A DNA stretch of 16,552 nt from an uncultured Bacteroidales bacterium. GTDB taxonomy: Bacteria; Bacteroidota; Bacteroidia; Bacteroidales; UBA932. This document shows positions 1 to 7,739 of this stretch, piece after piece. Every line of letters begins with the position of its first letter. Within the stretch, counting starts at the first letter, position 1. A model generated the notes under the pieces. The model ran no database searches. It was not told the DNA's origin and saw nothing but the letters and a program-made list of their open reading frames with translations. The DNA lies in NCBI GenBank assembly GCA_905235615.1, contig CAJOMB010000022.1, forward strand, positions 1-16,552, given 5' to 3'. The position numbers were made by a program, and so were the translations under genes.

Positions 1-816
1 CTGTCCCGTGACTCCTCCGAGGGCATGTCCTTCACGGAATTCAGCTACCAGCTCATGCAGGGCTACGATTTTTACTGGCTCTGGAAGAACAAGGGCTGCA
101 TCCTGCAGCTGGGCGGAAGCGACCAGTGGGGCAACATCACCACCGGCTCAGAGCTTATCCGCCGCATGGACGGAGGCGAGGCTTTCGCCCTCACCTGCCC
201 GCTCATCCGCAAGGCCGACGGCACCAAATTCGGCAAAACCGAAAAGGGCAACATCTGGCTGGATCCGGAGCGCACCTCCCCCTACGAATTTTACCAGTTC
301 TGGCTCAATGTGGCCGATAACGACGCGGAGAGCTACATCAAGATTTTCACCCTGCTGGACCGTCAGACCATCGAGGAGCTGATTGCCCGCCACCGCGAGA
401 ACCCCGGCGCCCGCGAACTGCAGCAGGTGCTGGCCCGCGAGGTCACCGTCATGTGCCACGGGCAGGAAGCCTACGACAAGGCCGTAGCCGCTTCCCGCAT
501 GCTCTTCGGCGGCAATTCCGAAGACCTCAAAAAGCTGGACGAGCGCACCTTCTTGGCCGTTTTCGGAGACGTGCCTTCCTTTGACATCGCCAAGGAAGAC
601 CTCCCCTGCAACATCCTGGACCTGCTGGCCGTGAAAACGCAGATTCTCCCCTCCAAGGGCGAGGCCCGCAAGATGGTTCAGGGTGGCGGCATCGCCATCA
701 ACAAGGACAAGGTGACGGACATCGGGGCCGATGTCACCGAGGCCGATATCGTGAACGGTCATTACATTCTGGCCCAGAAGGGGAAGAAGAATTACTTCAT
801 TATTCACGTCAAATAA
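1..816 (+). CDS. tyrS: Tyrosyl-tRNA synthetase, 3' part (5' end outside window)
   Basis: Class I aminoacyl-tRNA synthetase that charges tRNA-Tyr with tyrosine in the cytoplasm. The frame is open from base 1, so the N-terminal Rossmann part with the HIGH-type motif lies outside the window; this is a partial gene. Visible are the GSDQWGN tyrosine/ATP-site segment (bases about 115-135) and KFGKT, the TyrS form of the KMSKS loop (about 226-240). The C-terminal part, with LPSKGEARKMVQGGGIAIN, is the S4-like RNA-binding domain. The stop overlaps the rbfA start by one base (TAATG), so the two are probably translationally coupled in one operon. I see no frameshift. Identification is secure; only the true start is unknown. 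Confidence 0.97.
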   Translation: MSRDSSEGMSFTEFSYQLMQGYDFYWLWKNKGCILQLGGSDQWGNITTGSELIRRMDGGEAFALTCPLIRKADGTKFGKTEKGNIWLDPERTSPYEFYQFWLNVADNDAESYIKIFTLLDRQTIEELIARHRENPGARELQQVLAREVTVMCHGQEAYDKAVAASRMLFGGNSEDLKKLDERTFLAVFGDVPSFDIAKEDLPCNILDLLAVKTQILPSKGEARKMVQGGGIAINKDKVTDIGADVTEADIVNGHYILAQKGKKNYFIIHVK

Positions 817-1163
817 TGGAAAAACCTGCAAGCACAAGACAACTGAAAGTGGCCCGGGAGCTGCAGAAGGCCCTGGCCGAAATCATCCGTTCCAAGGGGA
901 TGGCCGCCTTTGACGGCGCCCTGGTAACCGTGAGCGAAGTGCGGGTGAGCCCGGACCTGTCTGTCGCCAAGGTGTACGTGAGCATCTTCCCGTCGGCCAA
1001 ACAGGAGGCCGTGATGGGCATCCTGGAAGAGAACAACAAGGCCCTCCGCGGAGAGCTGGGGCACGTTGTGGCCAAACAGCTGCGTATCGTGCCGGAACTG
1101 GTCTTCTACTTAGACACCACCCTGGACTACGCAGAGCATATAGAAGAACTGCTGAAAAAATAG
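816..1163 (+). CDS. rbfA: Ribosome-binding factor A
   Basis: A 115-residue protein of the size and sequence expected for RbfA, the KH-like factor that binds immature 30S subunits and helps mature the 5' end of 16S rRNA, with a role in cold adaptation. Family features seen are the N-terminal helix RQLKVARELQKALAEIIR, the central strand VRVSPDLSVAKVYVSIF, and the C-terminal LRIVPELVFYLDTTLDYAEHI (the RxxPxLxFxxD signature). The ATG overlaps the tyrS stop (TAATG), which fixes the start and indicates coupling. The TAG stop is the first three bases of a 30-bp interspersed repeat (1161-1190). A permease gene follows after 43 bases, probably in the same transcript. Confidence 0.95.
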   Translation: MEKPASTRQLKVARELQKALAEIIRSKGMAAFDGALVTVSEVRVSPDLSVAKVYVSIFPSAKQEAVMGILEENNKALRGELGHVVAKQLRIVPELVFYLDTTLDYAEHIEELLKK

Positions 1164-1190
1164 ATTCTTCGCTGCGCTCAGAATGACAGA
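1161..1190 (+). repeat. 30-bp interspersed intergenic repeat, copy 1
   Basis: This 30-base unit begins TAGATTCTTCGCT, has GCGCTCAGAAT in the middle, and ends GACAGA. It recurs at 7739-7768 with one substitution (G at 1173 is T in the other copy). ATTCT and AGAAT at its edges can pair around a CGC-T-GCG core, giving an imperfect hairpin. The first three bases are the rbfA stop codon. The end unit GAATGACAGA recurs just downstream at 1197-1206, and a third partial copy, GAATGACA at 1205-1212, contains the start codon of the next gene. It resembles REP-like dispersed elements; I know of no established function for it. Confidence 0.8.
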
Positions 1191-1206
1191 AGGATAGAAT
1201 GACAGA

Positions 1207-2388
1207 ATGACAAAACTTCCGCTAAAGATTGCCTACCGCTACCTTTTTGCCCGCAAATCCTATAATGTCATCAATCTGATTTCGGGCATCGGGGTGGCCG
1301 GCATGGCCATAGGCACAGCGGCTCTCGTAGTCATTCTTTCCGTTTTCAACGGCTTCAACTACCTGGTGTCGGAATCCCTCTCCGATGCCAGGGCTCCCCT
1401 GCTGGTGCGTCCCGCCACGGGCAAAGTCTTCTCTCCCGACTCCATAGGGCTGGCCGATGAACGCATCACCCGCCTCTCCGGCGTGCTGGAAGAGCAGGTC
1501 TTCGTCTCCTATGAAGGAAGGCAGAGCCTGGCCCGCGTGAAGGGCATAGACGAGGCGGCGCAGGAAGAATCCCTTCTGCAGAAGCACATCATCGACGGCG
1601 CCTGGTCCTTCCACAAGGGCGGCAGCGCCCAAGGCGTGGCCGGAGCGGCCCTGGCTCACTCCTTGGGCCTGAATCCGCGTTTTGTGACGCCCATGGAAAT
1701 CTACTACCCCTCGCGCACCCGCCCGGTTTCCCTGAGCAATCCAGCCTCCTCCCTCCGTTCGGAGCAGCTCACCCTCGGCGGCGTTTTCTCCGTAAATGCA
1801 GACTTGGACGCCCGCCTGATGGTGGTTCCCATCGGCCTGATGCGGGAACTGCTGGAATACGGGACGGAGGTTTCCTACTTGGAAATCTGGACGGCGCCGG
1901 ACCGGACGGATGCACTCCAAAAAGACCTCCAGAAGCAGTTAGGGCCATCCTTCCGCGTCCTCAACCGCGCCCAGCAGGACGAGTCCGTTTACCGGATGAT
2001 GCGCTACGAGAAACTGGCCATCTTCCTCATCCTCCTTTTCATGGTGATGCTGGTGGCCTTCAACATCTACAGCTCCCTCAAAATGCTGGTTTTGGAGAAA
2101 AAGGCCGATTGCGCCACGCTCCGCGCCCTGGGCGCCCCGGAGCCGCTTCTCAGGAGCATCTTCCTCTGGGAAGGCTGGCTGGTGTCACTGCTGGGCATGC
2201 TTATCGGCCTGGTTGCAGGCATTCTGCTGGTATGGCTGCAACAGCGCTACGGCCTGGTTCCCATGCCGGGGAATTTTGTAGTAAGCGCCTATCCCGTGGT
2301 GCTCAAAGCCTCCGACATCCTGTGGACAGTCCTTGGCGTGTCCCTCACGGGCCTTCTGATGGCTTATCTCCCTTCCCGTAAAGTTTGA
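1207..2388 (+). CDS. LolC/LolE-type ABC transporter permease (FtsX family)
   Basis: A 393-residue inner-membrane permease with the layout of lipoprotein-releasing LolC/LolE: a cytoplasmic N-terminus (KIAYRYLFARKS), a first membrane helix (about residues 25-48, SGIGVAGMAIGTAALVVILS), a large periplasmic domain (about 50-265), and three C-terminal helices (about 270-290, 322-345, 370-388). LolC/E works with the ATPase LolD to release outer-membrane lipoproteins from the inner membrane. No ATPase is encoded alongside, which is usual in Bacteroidota where lolD lies elsewhere. A paralogous FtsX-family exporter cannot be excluded. The start codon sits inside a GAATGACA repeat unit. It ends 16 bases from the convergent nahK-like gene, with no hairpin terminator seen between them. 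Confidence 0.85.
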   Translation: MTKLPLKIAYRYLFARKSYNVINLISGIGVAGMAIGTAALVVILSVFNGFNYLVSESLSDARAPLLVRPATGKVFSPDSIGLADERITRLSGVLEEQVFVSYEGRQSLARVKGIDEAAQEESLLQKHIIDGAWSFHKGGSAQGVAGAALAHSLGLNPRFVTPMEIYYPSRTRPVSLSNPASSLRSEQLTLGGVFSVNADLDARLMVVPIGLMRELLEYGTEVSYLEIWTAPDRTDALQKDLQKQLGPSFRVLNRAQQDESVYRMMRYEKLAIFLILLFMVMLVAFNIYSSLKMLVLEKKADCATLRALGAPEPLLRSIFLWEGWLVSLLGMLIGLVAGILLVWLQQRYGLVPMPGNFVVSAYPVVLKASDILWTVLGVSLTGLLMAYLPSRKV

Positions 2389-2404
2389 GGCGGCGCGAGG
2401 CTGC

Positions 2405-3484
2405 TCACAGCGATGCGATGAAGGCCTTCATGGCCGGAACTTGGCGAAGGGCGGCGTGGAACAGCGCCACCTGGTTGCGGGTACGAACCAGGTTGTGCTC
2501 CGGATACTTGATTTTGTAGTACGTGTCCCCGTTGATATAGTCTGCAAAGAAGCGGACCGCCTGCATATAGGGAAACAGGCAGGCCGCATACGGCAGGTTC
2601 TCTGTCTCTATCGGAGTCAGGAACACCTTGGCGCTCTCCAAATAACCCTTGGTGAAAGCCTCGAAGATATCCATCCGGAAATCCACCTTTTCCACGGCAG
2701 GATCATCCTCTGCCACGGTATTGGCGGCCGTACGGAGGAAATCGCCAAAGTCGGAGAACACGAAGGAGGGCATCAGCGTGTCCAGGTCGATGACACAGAG
2801 GATATTCCCCTGGGCATCGAACATCATGTTGTTCACCTTGGTGTCGCAGTGGCAGATGCGCTTGGGAAGCTTGCCTTCCCGGTACAGGCGTTCCGCCTTG
2901 CACATCTCTTCCTCGAAGGGAAGAAGGCCTGCCAGGATGGCCTGCACTTCCGGCCGGGCCATGCGGCCCACGGCATCCACCTTTACCGCCTCATGCAGCT
3001 GACGGGCACGCAGTTCCATGTTGTGGAAGTCCGGGATGGTCTCCCCGAGCTTGTCCGGAAGGTCTGCAAGCTGGGCCTCGAATCGGCCAAAGGCCTTGCC
3101 GCAGAAGTACGAATAATCCGGGGTCACCGTTTCATAGGTGAAGGCGTCCTTGATGAATACCGATACGCGCCAGTAGGTGTTTCCATCAGTCCAATAGGTT
3201 TTGCCGGTGGCTTTGCAAGGGATAAAGCGAAGGACCTTGCGGTCTATGTCCGTCTCCCCTGCCTCCGTGAGTTTTTCGCGGATGTGGGCCGTAGCGCACT
3301 CGATGTTGTGCTGCAGCAAGTCCACGTCCCGGAAAATGGCATGATTGATGCGCTGGAGCACATAATCGTCGGGGCCGTCGGTTGTCACCTTGAAGCTGTC
3401 GTTGATAAGGCCGTTTCCCAAGGGCTTGATTTCCAGAATGTTCCCCTGAATGGCAAAGGCCGATGCAATGGTCTCTTCTTTCAT
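2405..3484 (-). CDS. NahK-like N-acetylhexosamine 1-kinase (APH/choline-kinase fold)
   Basis: A 359-residue phosphotransferase, the same length as Bifidobacterium NahK, which phosphorylates GalNAc or GlcNAc at C1 in the cytoplasm. Kinase motifs seen are an N-terminal LGNGLINDSFKV (residues 22-33, glycine-rich-like), the Brenner/catalytic motif HCDTKVNN (212-219, Asp214) and the metal-binding DLDT (233-236). No signal peptide is present, which suits an intracellular sugar kinase. It is the last gene of a minus-strand operon after sialidase and GH109, with a 3-base gap to the GH109 stop. This context supports a role in salvaging GalNAc freed by the GH109 enzyme. Other members of the APH superfamily use other small molecules, so the substrate is inferred. 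Confidence 0.78.
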   Translation of the reverse strand: MKEETIASAFAIQGNILEIKPLGNGLINDSFKVTTDGPDDYVLQRINHAIFRDVDLLQHNIECATAHIREKLTEAGETDIDRKVLRFIPCKATGKTYWTDGNTYWRVSVFIKDAFTYETVTPDYSYFCGKAFGRFEAQLADLPDKLGETIPDFHNMELRARQLHEAVKVDAVGRMARPEVQAILAGLLPFEEEMCKAERLYREGKLPKRICHCDTKVNNMMFDAQGNILCVIDLDTLMPSFVFSDFGDFLRTAANTVAEDDPAVEKVDFRMDIFEAFTKGYLESAKVFLTPIETENLPYAACLFPYMQAVRFFADYINGDTYYKIKYPEHNLVRTRNQVALFHAALRQVPAMKAFIASL

Positions 3485-3487
3485 GGC

Positions 3488-4855
3488 TCAGTGGGCAAAA
3501 GCATACGAAAATCCCTGAATACGGTCCCAGGCGCCGCGGGTGAAGTCGGGCACTTCCACGGGGGCGCCGCCATGCTCTATGGAGATGCGGGAAAGTTCAG
3601 TGACACAGCACCATTCGGCCAGGTCGTACACATCCATATCCATGGGCAGACCGTTGTTCAGGCAATAGACAAGGCGATAGTCCATGATGAAGTCCATGCC
3701 GCCGTGGCCGCCCACCTCCTTGGCCAAGGCCTCCAGTTCAGGGGTGAGGATGGGATTGCGATACTGCGCCATCAACTGCTCCAGGGATTCTCCCCGGTAC
3801 ACCTTCTCATAGCCCAGATTCTGGTAATCCACGTTCTGGGCACCTTCAGGCCGCAGACACACTTCCTGCACGGGATATTTCCCGGCATAGCCGTCGGTGC
3901 CCACCAGCTGGTACATGCGGCTGTAAGGGCGCGGGGTAAGGACGTCGTGCTCAATGAGGATGGTCTTGCCTTTTTCTGTACGGAGCATGGTCATGGTTAC
4001 GTCACCGGCCGCAAAAGGCTTGTCTTCCATACCGGCGGCTTTGGCGTGCTTGGGACCGTTGAAGGGGTCTGTATCCATAGCCACCAAGGTGGTAAGGCGG
4101 TCTCCACGATGGATGTTCAGCGCCTGGCAAACCGGGCCGAAGCCGTGCGTAGGATAGAGGTCTCCCCTGTGCTTGCTGTTGAAGTCCAGCCGCCAGTTGT
4201 TCCAATAATGCTTCCAGAAGGGGTCCAGGTTGTGGTTGTAGGCGCCCTCGGCATGGATAATCTCCCCGAAAACGCCCTGTTGGGCCATGGTGAGGGCGGT
4301 CAGTTCAAAGAAGTCGTAACAGCAGTTCTCCAGGATAACACAGTGTTTACGGGTGCGCTCGGAGGTGTTCACCAGGGCCCAGCAGGCTTCCAAGGTTTCG
4401 GCCGAGGGCACTTCGATGGCCACATGCTTCCCCTGCTCCATGGCATAGAGGGCCACGGGAACATGATGAATCCAGTCCGTGCAGATATACACCAGGTCCA
4501 CGGAAGGGTCTTCGCAGAGGGCCTTGTAAGACTCTTCCTCCCCGCTGTAAACATGGGCGGAGAGGCCCTTGCCTGTCAGATAAGCCAGGCTTTTCTCTGC
4601 CCGCTCCGTCTCCACGTCGCACACGGCGGCCACATGGCAGCCGGGAACGAAGGTAAGGCGCTGGACGGCACTGGTGCCGCGCATGCCCAAGCCCACTACG
4701 CCGATGCCCACGTTTTCGATGGGATCGGCCGCAAACTGGAGCATGTCCGTCTGGCCGGGCGCCCGCGGAGGGACCGGCAGCTGGATGGTTTGGGGGATGT
4801 TCTCGCAGCCAAACAGAAGGACTGCCGCAAGAAGGAAGATTAACGGTTTTCGCAT
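3488..4855 (-). CDS. GH109 family alpha-N-acetylgalactosaminidase-like lipoprotein (Gfo/Idh/MocA fold)
   Basis: A 455-residue protein with the NAD-dependent Gfo/Idh/MocA fold and the specific signatures of glycosidase family GH109, whose characterised members remove alpha-linked GalNAc by an NAD-dependent redox mechanism. Seen in order: a signal peptide ending in a lipobox-like LLFGC (Cys17), the dinucleotide-binding GLGMRG (55-60), EVPSAETLEACW (148-159), ENCCYDF (176-182), HAEGAYNHNL (201-210) and GDLYPTHGFGPVCQ (231-244). The lipobox predicts membrane anchoring at the periplasmic or cell-surface side. The start overlaps the upstream sialidase gene by 16 bases, so the two are coupled. Family membership is strong; activity on GalNAc versus other sugars is inferred. 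Confidence 0.88.
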   Translation of the reverse strand: MRKPLIFLLAAVLLFGCENIPQTIQLPVPPRAPGQTDMLQFAADPIENVGIGVVGLGMRGTSAVQRLTFVPGCHVAAVCDVETERAEKSLAYLTGKGLSAHVYSGEEESYKALCEDPSVDLVYICTDWIHHVPVALYAMEQGKHVAIEVPSAETLEACWALVNTSERTRKHCVILENCCYDFFELTALTMAQQGVFGEIIHAEGAYNHNLDPFWKHYWNNWRLDFNSKHRGDLYPTHGFGPVCQALNIHRGDRLTTLVAMDTDPFNGPKHAKAAGMEDKPFAAGDVTMTMLRTEKGKTILIEHDVLTPRPYSRMYQLVGTDGYAGKYPVQEVCLRPEGAQNVDYQNLGYEKVYRGESLEQLMAQYRNPILTPELEALAKEVGGHGGMDFIMDYRLVYCLNNGLPMDMDVYDLAEWCCVTELSRISIEHGGAPVEVPDFTRGAWDRIQGFSYAFAH

Positions 4856-6198
4856 ATATCTTTCAGTTTGATGGCTTGGAAGGTCAAATGGGCCTGGGAG
4901 CTCTCGTAGAGGATGCCCACGGTCTCTTTGTCTATCATGGTAAGGCAGGAATAGCCCCAGCCTGTCCCTTCGTCAATCAGGAGCTTGCGGCGCCAGCTAC
5001 GGCCGCCGTCTTCACTGATTTGGATGGTGATGTTCCGGCGCTCCTTGGCATCGGCCGGATTGGAGAAGAGCAGCAGGTCGCCGGCCTTGATGAGGCTGGC
5101 CATGCACACCGGCTCCACCAATCGGCCGTCGGAGACATGCGGTTCCCAGGTTTTGCCCAGGTCCTTGGTGATATACACGGCGCGGCCCGTCTTGCTGTTG
5201 TCCCGCATGTTGAGCATGAGAACGCCGGGCTCCACCTCCACCACCTGGGATTCCGTGGTGTTCATCTTGGCATGTTCGTGTACATGCCAGGTCTGGCCCC
5301 GGTCCTTGGAATAGATGATGCCGGCGGCCGGGGTACGGTCCGGTTCGGGCTCCTGGTGCTGGAACGGGACCACCAGGGTGCCATCGGCCATCGTAATGCC
5401 TCTGCCGGGGCCCTGGAAGGTGAAATTCCAGGCTTCGCGCTTGACCTGGCGCGTCAGGCTCACGGGGGCCGACCAGCTGAGCCCGTCATCGGAGGAACGG
5501 GACATCATGAGCTGGGGGGTGGTTTCGGGGCCGAAGCCGCTCTTTGCGGCAAACCACTCATGTATGCCGGGTTGGGTGCCATGTGCCCAGGCGGAGAAGA
5601 GCAGCAGGTCGCCCGTCACCTCATCCAGGACAATGCAGGGGTCTCCCATGCCGTTCTGATTCTGGGGCTTGCCGCCCCATTCTCCCATGTCCTGCGCCAC
5701 CGTCATCGGCCCCCAGTGAAGGCCGCCGTCGGTGGAACGGCTCACGCCCACATCGATGTCTTCCTGCAGGTCGAAGGAACTGTTGTGCCGGATATCATAA
5801 ACCGCAACAAGGGTGCCCTTATGGGTGGTAACCAGCCCGGGAATGCGGTAGGCGGCCACGCCGTCATCGCCGGCCGTACGCACGGAAACGGCCAGCCGGT
5901 GTTCCCGGATGCCGCTTTCCTCCACCTCGAAGCCCTTGGCTTTCACACGGAGCGTAAAGGGCTTGGTGAGATCCTTGATGCGGCTGCCGTCCATGTTCAC
6001 AAACAGCTGGTCGTCTTTAACGTAAGCATGGCGCAGGGCCTTGCAGGGAAGGCCCTCGGCCCTGATTTTCCACTCCGGAGAAACGTTCTCCGGGCAGGTG
6101 ACGGCGGCAACGGCCACATCCCTGTCCAACACCACCGGCACCTGCCGATGATGAACCTGCACCGTCAAGGCTACAAGAAAAGTAAAGAGAATATTCAT
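4840..6198 (-). CDS. Sialidase, glycoside hydrolase family 33
   Basis: A 452-residue exo-sialidase that releases terminal sialic acid from glycoconjugates. It has a short hydrophobic signal (MNILFTFLVALTVQ), an N-terminal domain to about residue 110, then a six-bladed propeller. Seen are YRIP (117-120, first Arg of the triad), five Asp-boxes (STDGGLHW 155-162, SDDGLSW 236-242, SKDRGQTW 297-304, TKDLGKTW 344-351, SEDGGRSW 395-402), NMRD (330-333, a further Arg) and GILYE (428-432, candidate nucleophile Tyr431). An upstream in-frame start at 6237 would add 13 residues before the signal and lies over the promoter, so the ATG at 6198 is preferred. First gene of the sialidase-GH109-NahK operon. 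Confidence 0.93.
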   Translation of the reverse strand: MNILFTFLVALTVQVHHRQVPVVLDRDVAVAAVTCPENVSPEWKIRAEGLPCKALRHAYVKDDQLFVNMDGSRIKDLTKPFTLRVKAKGFEVEESGIREHRLAVSVRTAGDDGVAAYRIPGLVTTHKGTLVAVYDIRHNSSFDLQEDIDVGVSRSTDGGLHWGPMTVAQDMGEWGGKPQNQNGMGDPCIVLDEVTGDLLLFSAWAHGTQPGIHEWFAAKSGFGPETTPQLMMSRSSDDGLSWSAPVSLTRQVKREAWNFTFQGPGRGITMADGTLVVPFQHQEPEPDRTPAAGIIYSKDRGQTWHVHEHAKMNTTESQVVEVEPGVLMLNMRDNSKTGRAVYITKDLGKTWEPHVSDGRLVEPVCMASLIKAGDLLLFSNPADAKERRNITIQISEDGGRSWRRKLLIDEGTGWGYSCLTMIDKETVGILYESSQAHLTFQAIKLKDICENR

Positions 6199-6204
6199 TG
6201 TACA

Positions 6205-6237
6205 CAAATATATCAATTTTTTTTGATTCCCCTGCAA
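6205..6237 (-). promoter_or_regulatory. Promoter of sialidase operon
   Basis: On the minus strand, TATATTTG (6205-6212) matches the Bacteroidetes -7 element TAnnTTTG, and TTG at 6235-6237 lies 22 bases upstream as the -33 element. Only six bases separate the -7 element from the sialidase ATG, so the transcript would have almost no leader. The -33 spacing is slightly longer than usual. Confidence 0.6.
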
Positions 6238-6271
6238 TTCAATTATTTAGCAATCAAGCCCGAAAGACAAG

Positions 6272-6301
6272 AAAAACGGCAACCACGTCCTGCGGCTGCC
6301 G
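6272..6301 (-). terminator. Rho-independent terminator after rpmE2
   Basis: On the minus strand an 8-bp stem (arms 6277-6284 and 6294-6301, one G-U pair) is followed by five T (6276-6272). It lies 26 bases past the rpmE2 stop and isolates that gene from the sialidase promoter region. Confidence 0.75.
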
Positions 6302-6326
6302 TTTCTTGACCTTTTGTCCGAAGAAA

Positions 6327-6578
6327 TTATTTCTTGCGGCTCTTGTATCTCTGATAGAACATATCCACACGACCGGCGGTGTCCACCAGCTTCACCTTGC
6401 CCGTGTAGAACGGGTGGGAAGTGTTGGAGATTTCCAGCTTCACCAGCGGGTACTCGACGCCTTCCACAGTGATGTTCTCCTTGGAGGGAGCGCAGCTGCG
6501 GGTGACGAAGATGGTGTCATTGGACATATCCTTGAAAGCTACAAGACGGTAGGTTTCGGGATGAATTCCTTTCTTCAT
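6327..6578 (-). CDS. rpmE2: 50S ribosomal protein L31 type B (zinc-independent)
   Basis: An 83-residue ribosomal protein of the large subunit, at the inter-subunit bridge. The start MKKGIHPETYRLVAFKDMS, SNTSHPFYTGK and the end VDMFYQRYKSRK are the type B (C-minus) signature; the Cys pair that binds zinc in type A is absent, and the single Cys in RSCAPSK is not part of a zinc site. It is a single-gene unit: its own consensus promoter lies upstream (6617-6648) and a hairpin terminator downstream (6272-6301). A 14-bp perfect palindrome lies in the short leader. The preceding minus-strand DUF1343 gene ends 93 bases upstream. Confidence 0.96.
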   Translation of the reverse strand: MKKGIHPETYRLVAFKDMSNDTIFVTRSCAPSKENITVEGVEYPLVKLEISNTSHPFYTGKVKLVDTAGRVDMFYQRYKSRKK

Positions 6579-6594
6579 TTTACGTAAAAACTAT

Positions 6595-6608
6595 AATTGT
6601 TAACAATT
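6595..6608. promoter_or_regulatory. 14-bp perfect palindrome at the rpmE2 transcription start
   Basis: AATTGTTAACAATT is its own reverse complement. It lies 9 bases downstream of the rpmE2 -7 element, so it covers or directly follows the predicted transcription start. It has no loop, so a DNA-binding site is more natural than an RNA hairpin. The function is unknown. Confidence 0.5.
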
Positions 6609-6616
6609 TTGGACCG

Positions 6617-6648
6617 CAAAGATAGTAATTCCTGCCGATAACTCCAAA
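6617..6648 (-). promoter_or_regulatory. Promoter of rpmE2
   Basis: On the minus strand TTTG (6645-6648), 20 bases, then TATCTTTG (6617-6624) followed by C: a full match to the Bacteroidetes housekeeping promoter. The predicted leader is about 30 nt. Confidence 0.85.
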
Positions 6649-6671
6649 TCTTTTTGAGATTCCCGGCCATC

Positions 6672-7739
6672 TCATTTCATCCGGTACGGCGCATCGTCGT
6701 ACAACAAATACCTCTTGGCCTTGCGGATCCACTTCTGTTCTTCCAGTTTCACGTGCTCCTGCACCACGTCGAAGGATATCTGTTCCTTCAGGTAGGCTTC
6801 CATGACAGGGTCGGCCAGTTTGGTCCAGAAGGCGTCGTCGAACTCGAAGGCCGAATAGTGCTCCCGGAACCAGCGCATCAGGTGCAGGGTATGCAGGAGG
6901 CTATGGTAGGGCTCTCCGGGCAGCAGCATAATCTGGAAACCGAAGCAGCGCTCGCCCTCATATCGGCCGGCCGATGGCGTAAAGGAGCAGGGACGAAGCA
7001 AGGCTCCGTGCGCCTGGGGCAGCTCTTCCTGCCGCAGCGGCTTGATGAAGGGCGCACCGATATACTCATAGGGCCGCGCCGTGCCGATGCCGGGGACCAC
7101 GGAGGTGTTGTTCCACAGGCCGCCGCCGCTGTACAGGTAGGAGCTGAAGAGCCCCGGAATGTCGGAGGCCGGGGCGATGGTCCAGGGCATAAGCTGGCGG
7201 CTCTGGTCGGTAGCCATGGCCGATATCACGTGGATGGGGAATTTGGCCCCGATCTCCGAGGCATACAGGTTCACCAGCTCGCCCAGGGTGAGTCCGTGCC
7301 GATGCGCCACCTTGGGCACGAACATCTCTCCGCTGACGGCCGGGATGGAGCCCTCCACCACGCGGCCGGAGGGGTTGATGTGGTCCACGATGTACAGGGA
7401 CGGGGCGTCTTCCCCGAGAAGCATGAGCATCTCCATGAGTTGCATCACGTCCTTGGTGTAGTTGAAGTAGCGCACGCCCACGTCCTGGATTTCCACCACT
7501 ACGGCATCCAGGTCCCGAAGCCGGTCGCTTTCAATGGCAATGTGGTTGGTGCCGGGCGTGAGCTCCGCCTCGCGGGGATTGAACACCGTGACCAGGTTGC
7601 CCCGTTCGCGGAAGATGTCCCACATCCATCGGCCCTTGCCGGTGTCCCAGCAGTTCTGGGTGCAGAAACAGCCCACCTTGCCGTAGAGCAGGGCTTTGTC
7701 CAACTGGTCTTCCAGGGGGGTGGTTCGGAATGAGAACAT
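6672..7739 (-). CDS. Divergent DUF1343 (NamZ/GH171-like) protein
   Basis: A 355-residue protein recognisable as DUF1343, the family of exo-beta-N-acetylmuramidase NamZ (GH171). Shared features are the N-terminal KVGCFCTQNCWD (usual form RVGLxTNxTGxD), VVVEIQDVGVRYFNYT (usual DIQDVGxRFYTY), DHINPSGR (usual DRPNP-type), HRHGLTLGELVNLYA, and LWNNTSVVPGIGTARPYEYI (usual EGTNxSxGRGTxxPF). Two departures stand out: the usual PEHG(F/L)RG segment is replaced by NPREAELTPG, and there is no signal peptide, so the protein is predicted cytoplasmic. Family assignment is good, but muramidase activity is doubtful. It follows glmM in the same direction with only the 30-bp repeat between them, so cotranscription is likely. 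Confidence 0.75.
   Translation of the reverse strand: MFSFRTTPLEDQLDKALLYGKVGCFCTQNCWDTGKGRWMWDIFRERGNLVTVFNPREAELTPGTNHIAIESDRLRDLDAVVVEIQDVGVRYFNYTKDVMQLMEMLMLLGEDAPSLYIVDHINPSGRVVEGSIPAVSGEMFVPKVAHRHGLTLGELVNLYASEIGAKFPIHVISAMATDQSRQLMPWTIAPASDIPGLFSSYLYSGGGLWNNTSVVPGIGTARPYEYIGAPFIKPLRQEELPQAHGALLRPCSFTPSAGRYEGERCFGFQIMLLPGEPYHSLLHTLHLMRWFREHYSAFEFDDAFWTKLADPVMEAYLKEQISFDVVQEHVKLEEQKWIRKAKRYLLYDDAPYRMK

Noticed and set aside
2441..4843. An 800-codon open frame on the plus strand opposite the NahK-like and GH109 genes
   Set aside because: It is a shadow of two well-recognised minus-strand genes in GC-rich DNA. Its His/Gly/Val-rich product matches no family I know and it has no promoter.
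6199..6237. Upstream start adding 13 codons to the sialidase
   Set aside because: It would place coding sequence over the promoter and put residues before the signal peptide.
4876..6309. A 477-codon plus-strand frame opposite the sialidase
   Set aside because: Antisense shadow of a confirmed GH33 gene; His/Gly-rich composition and no start signals.
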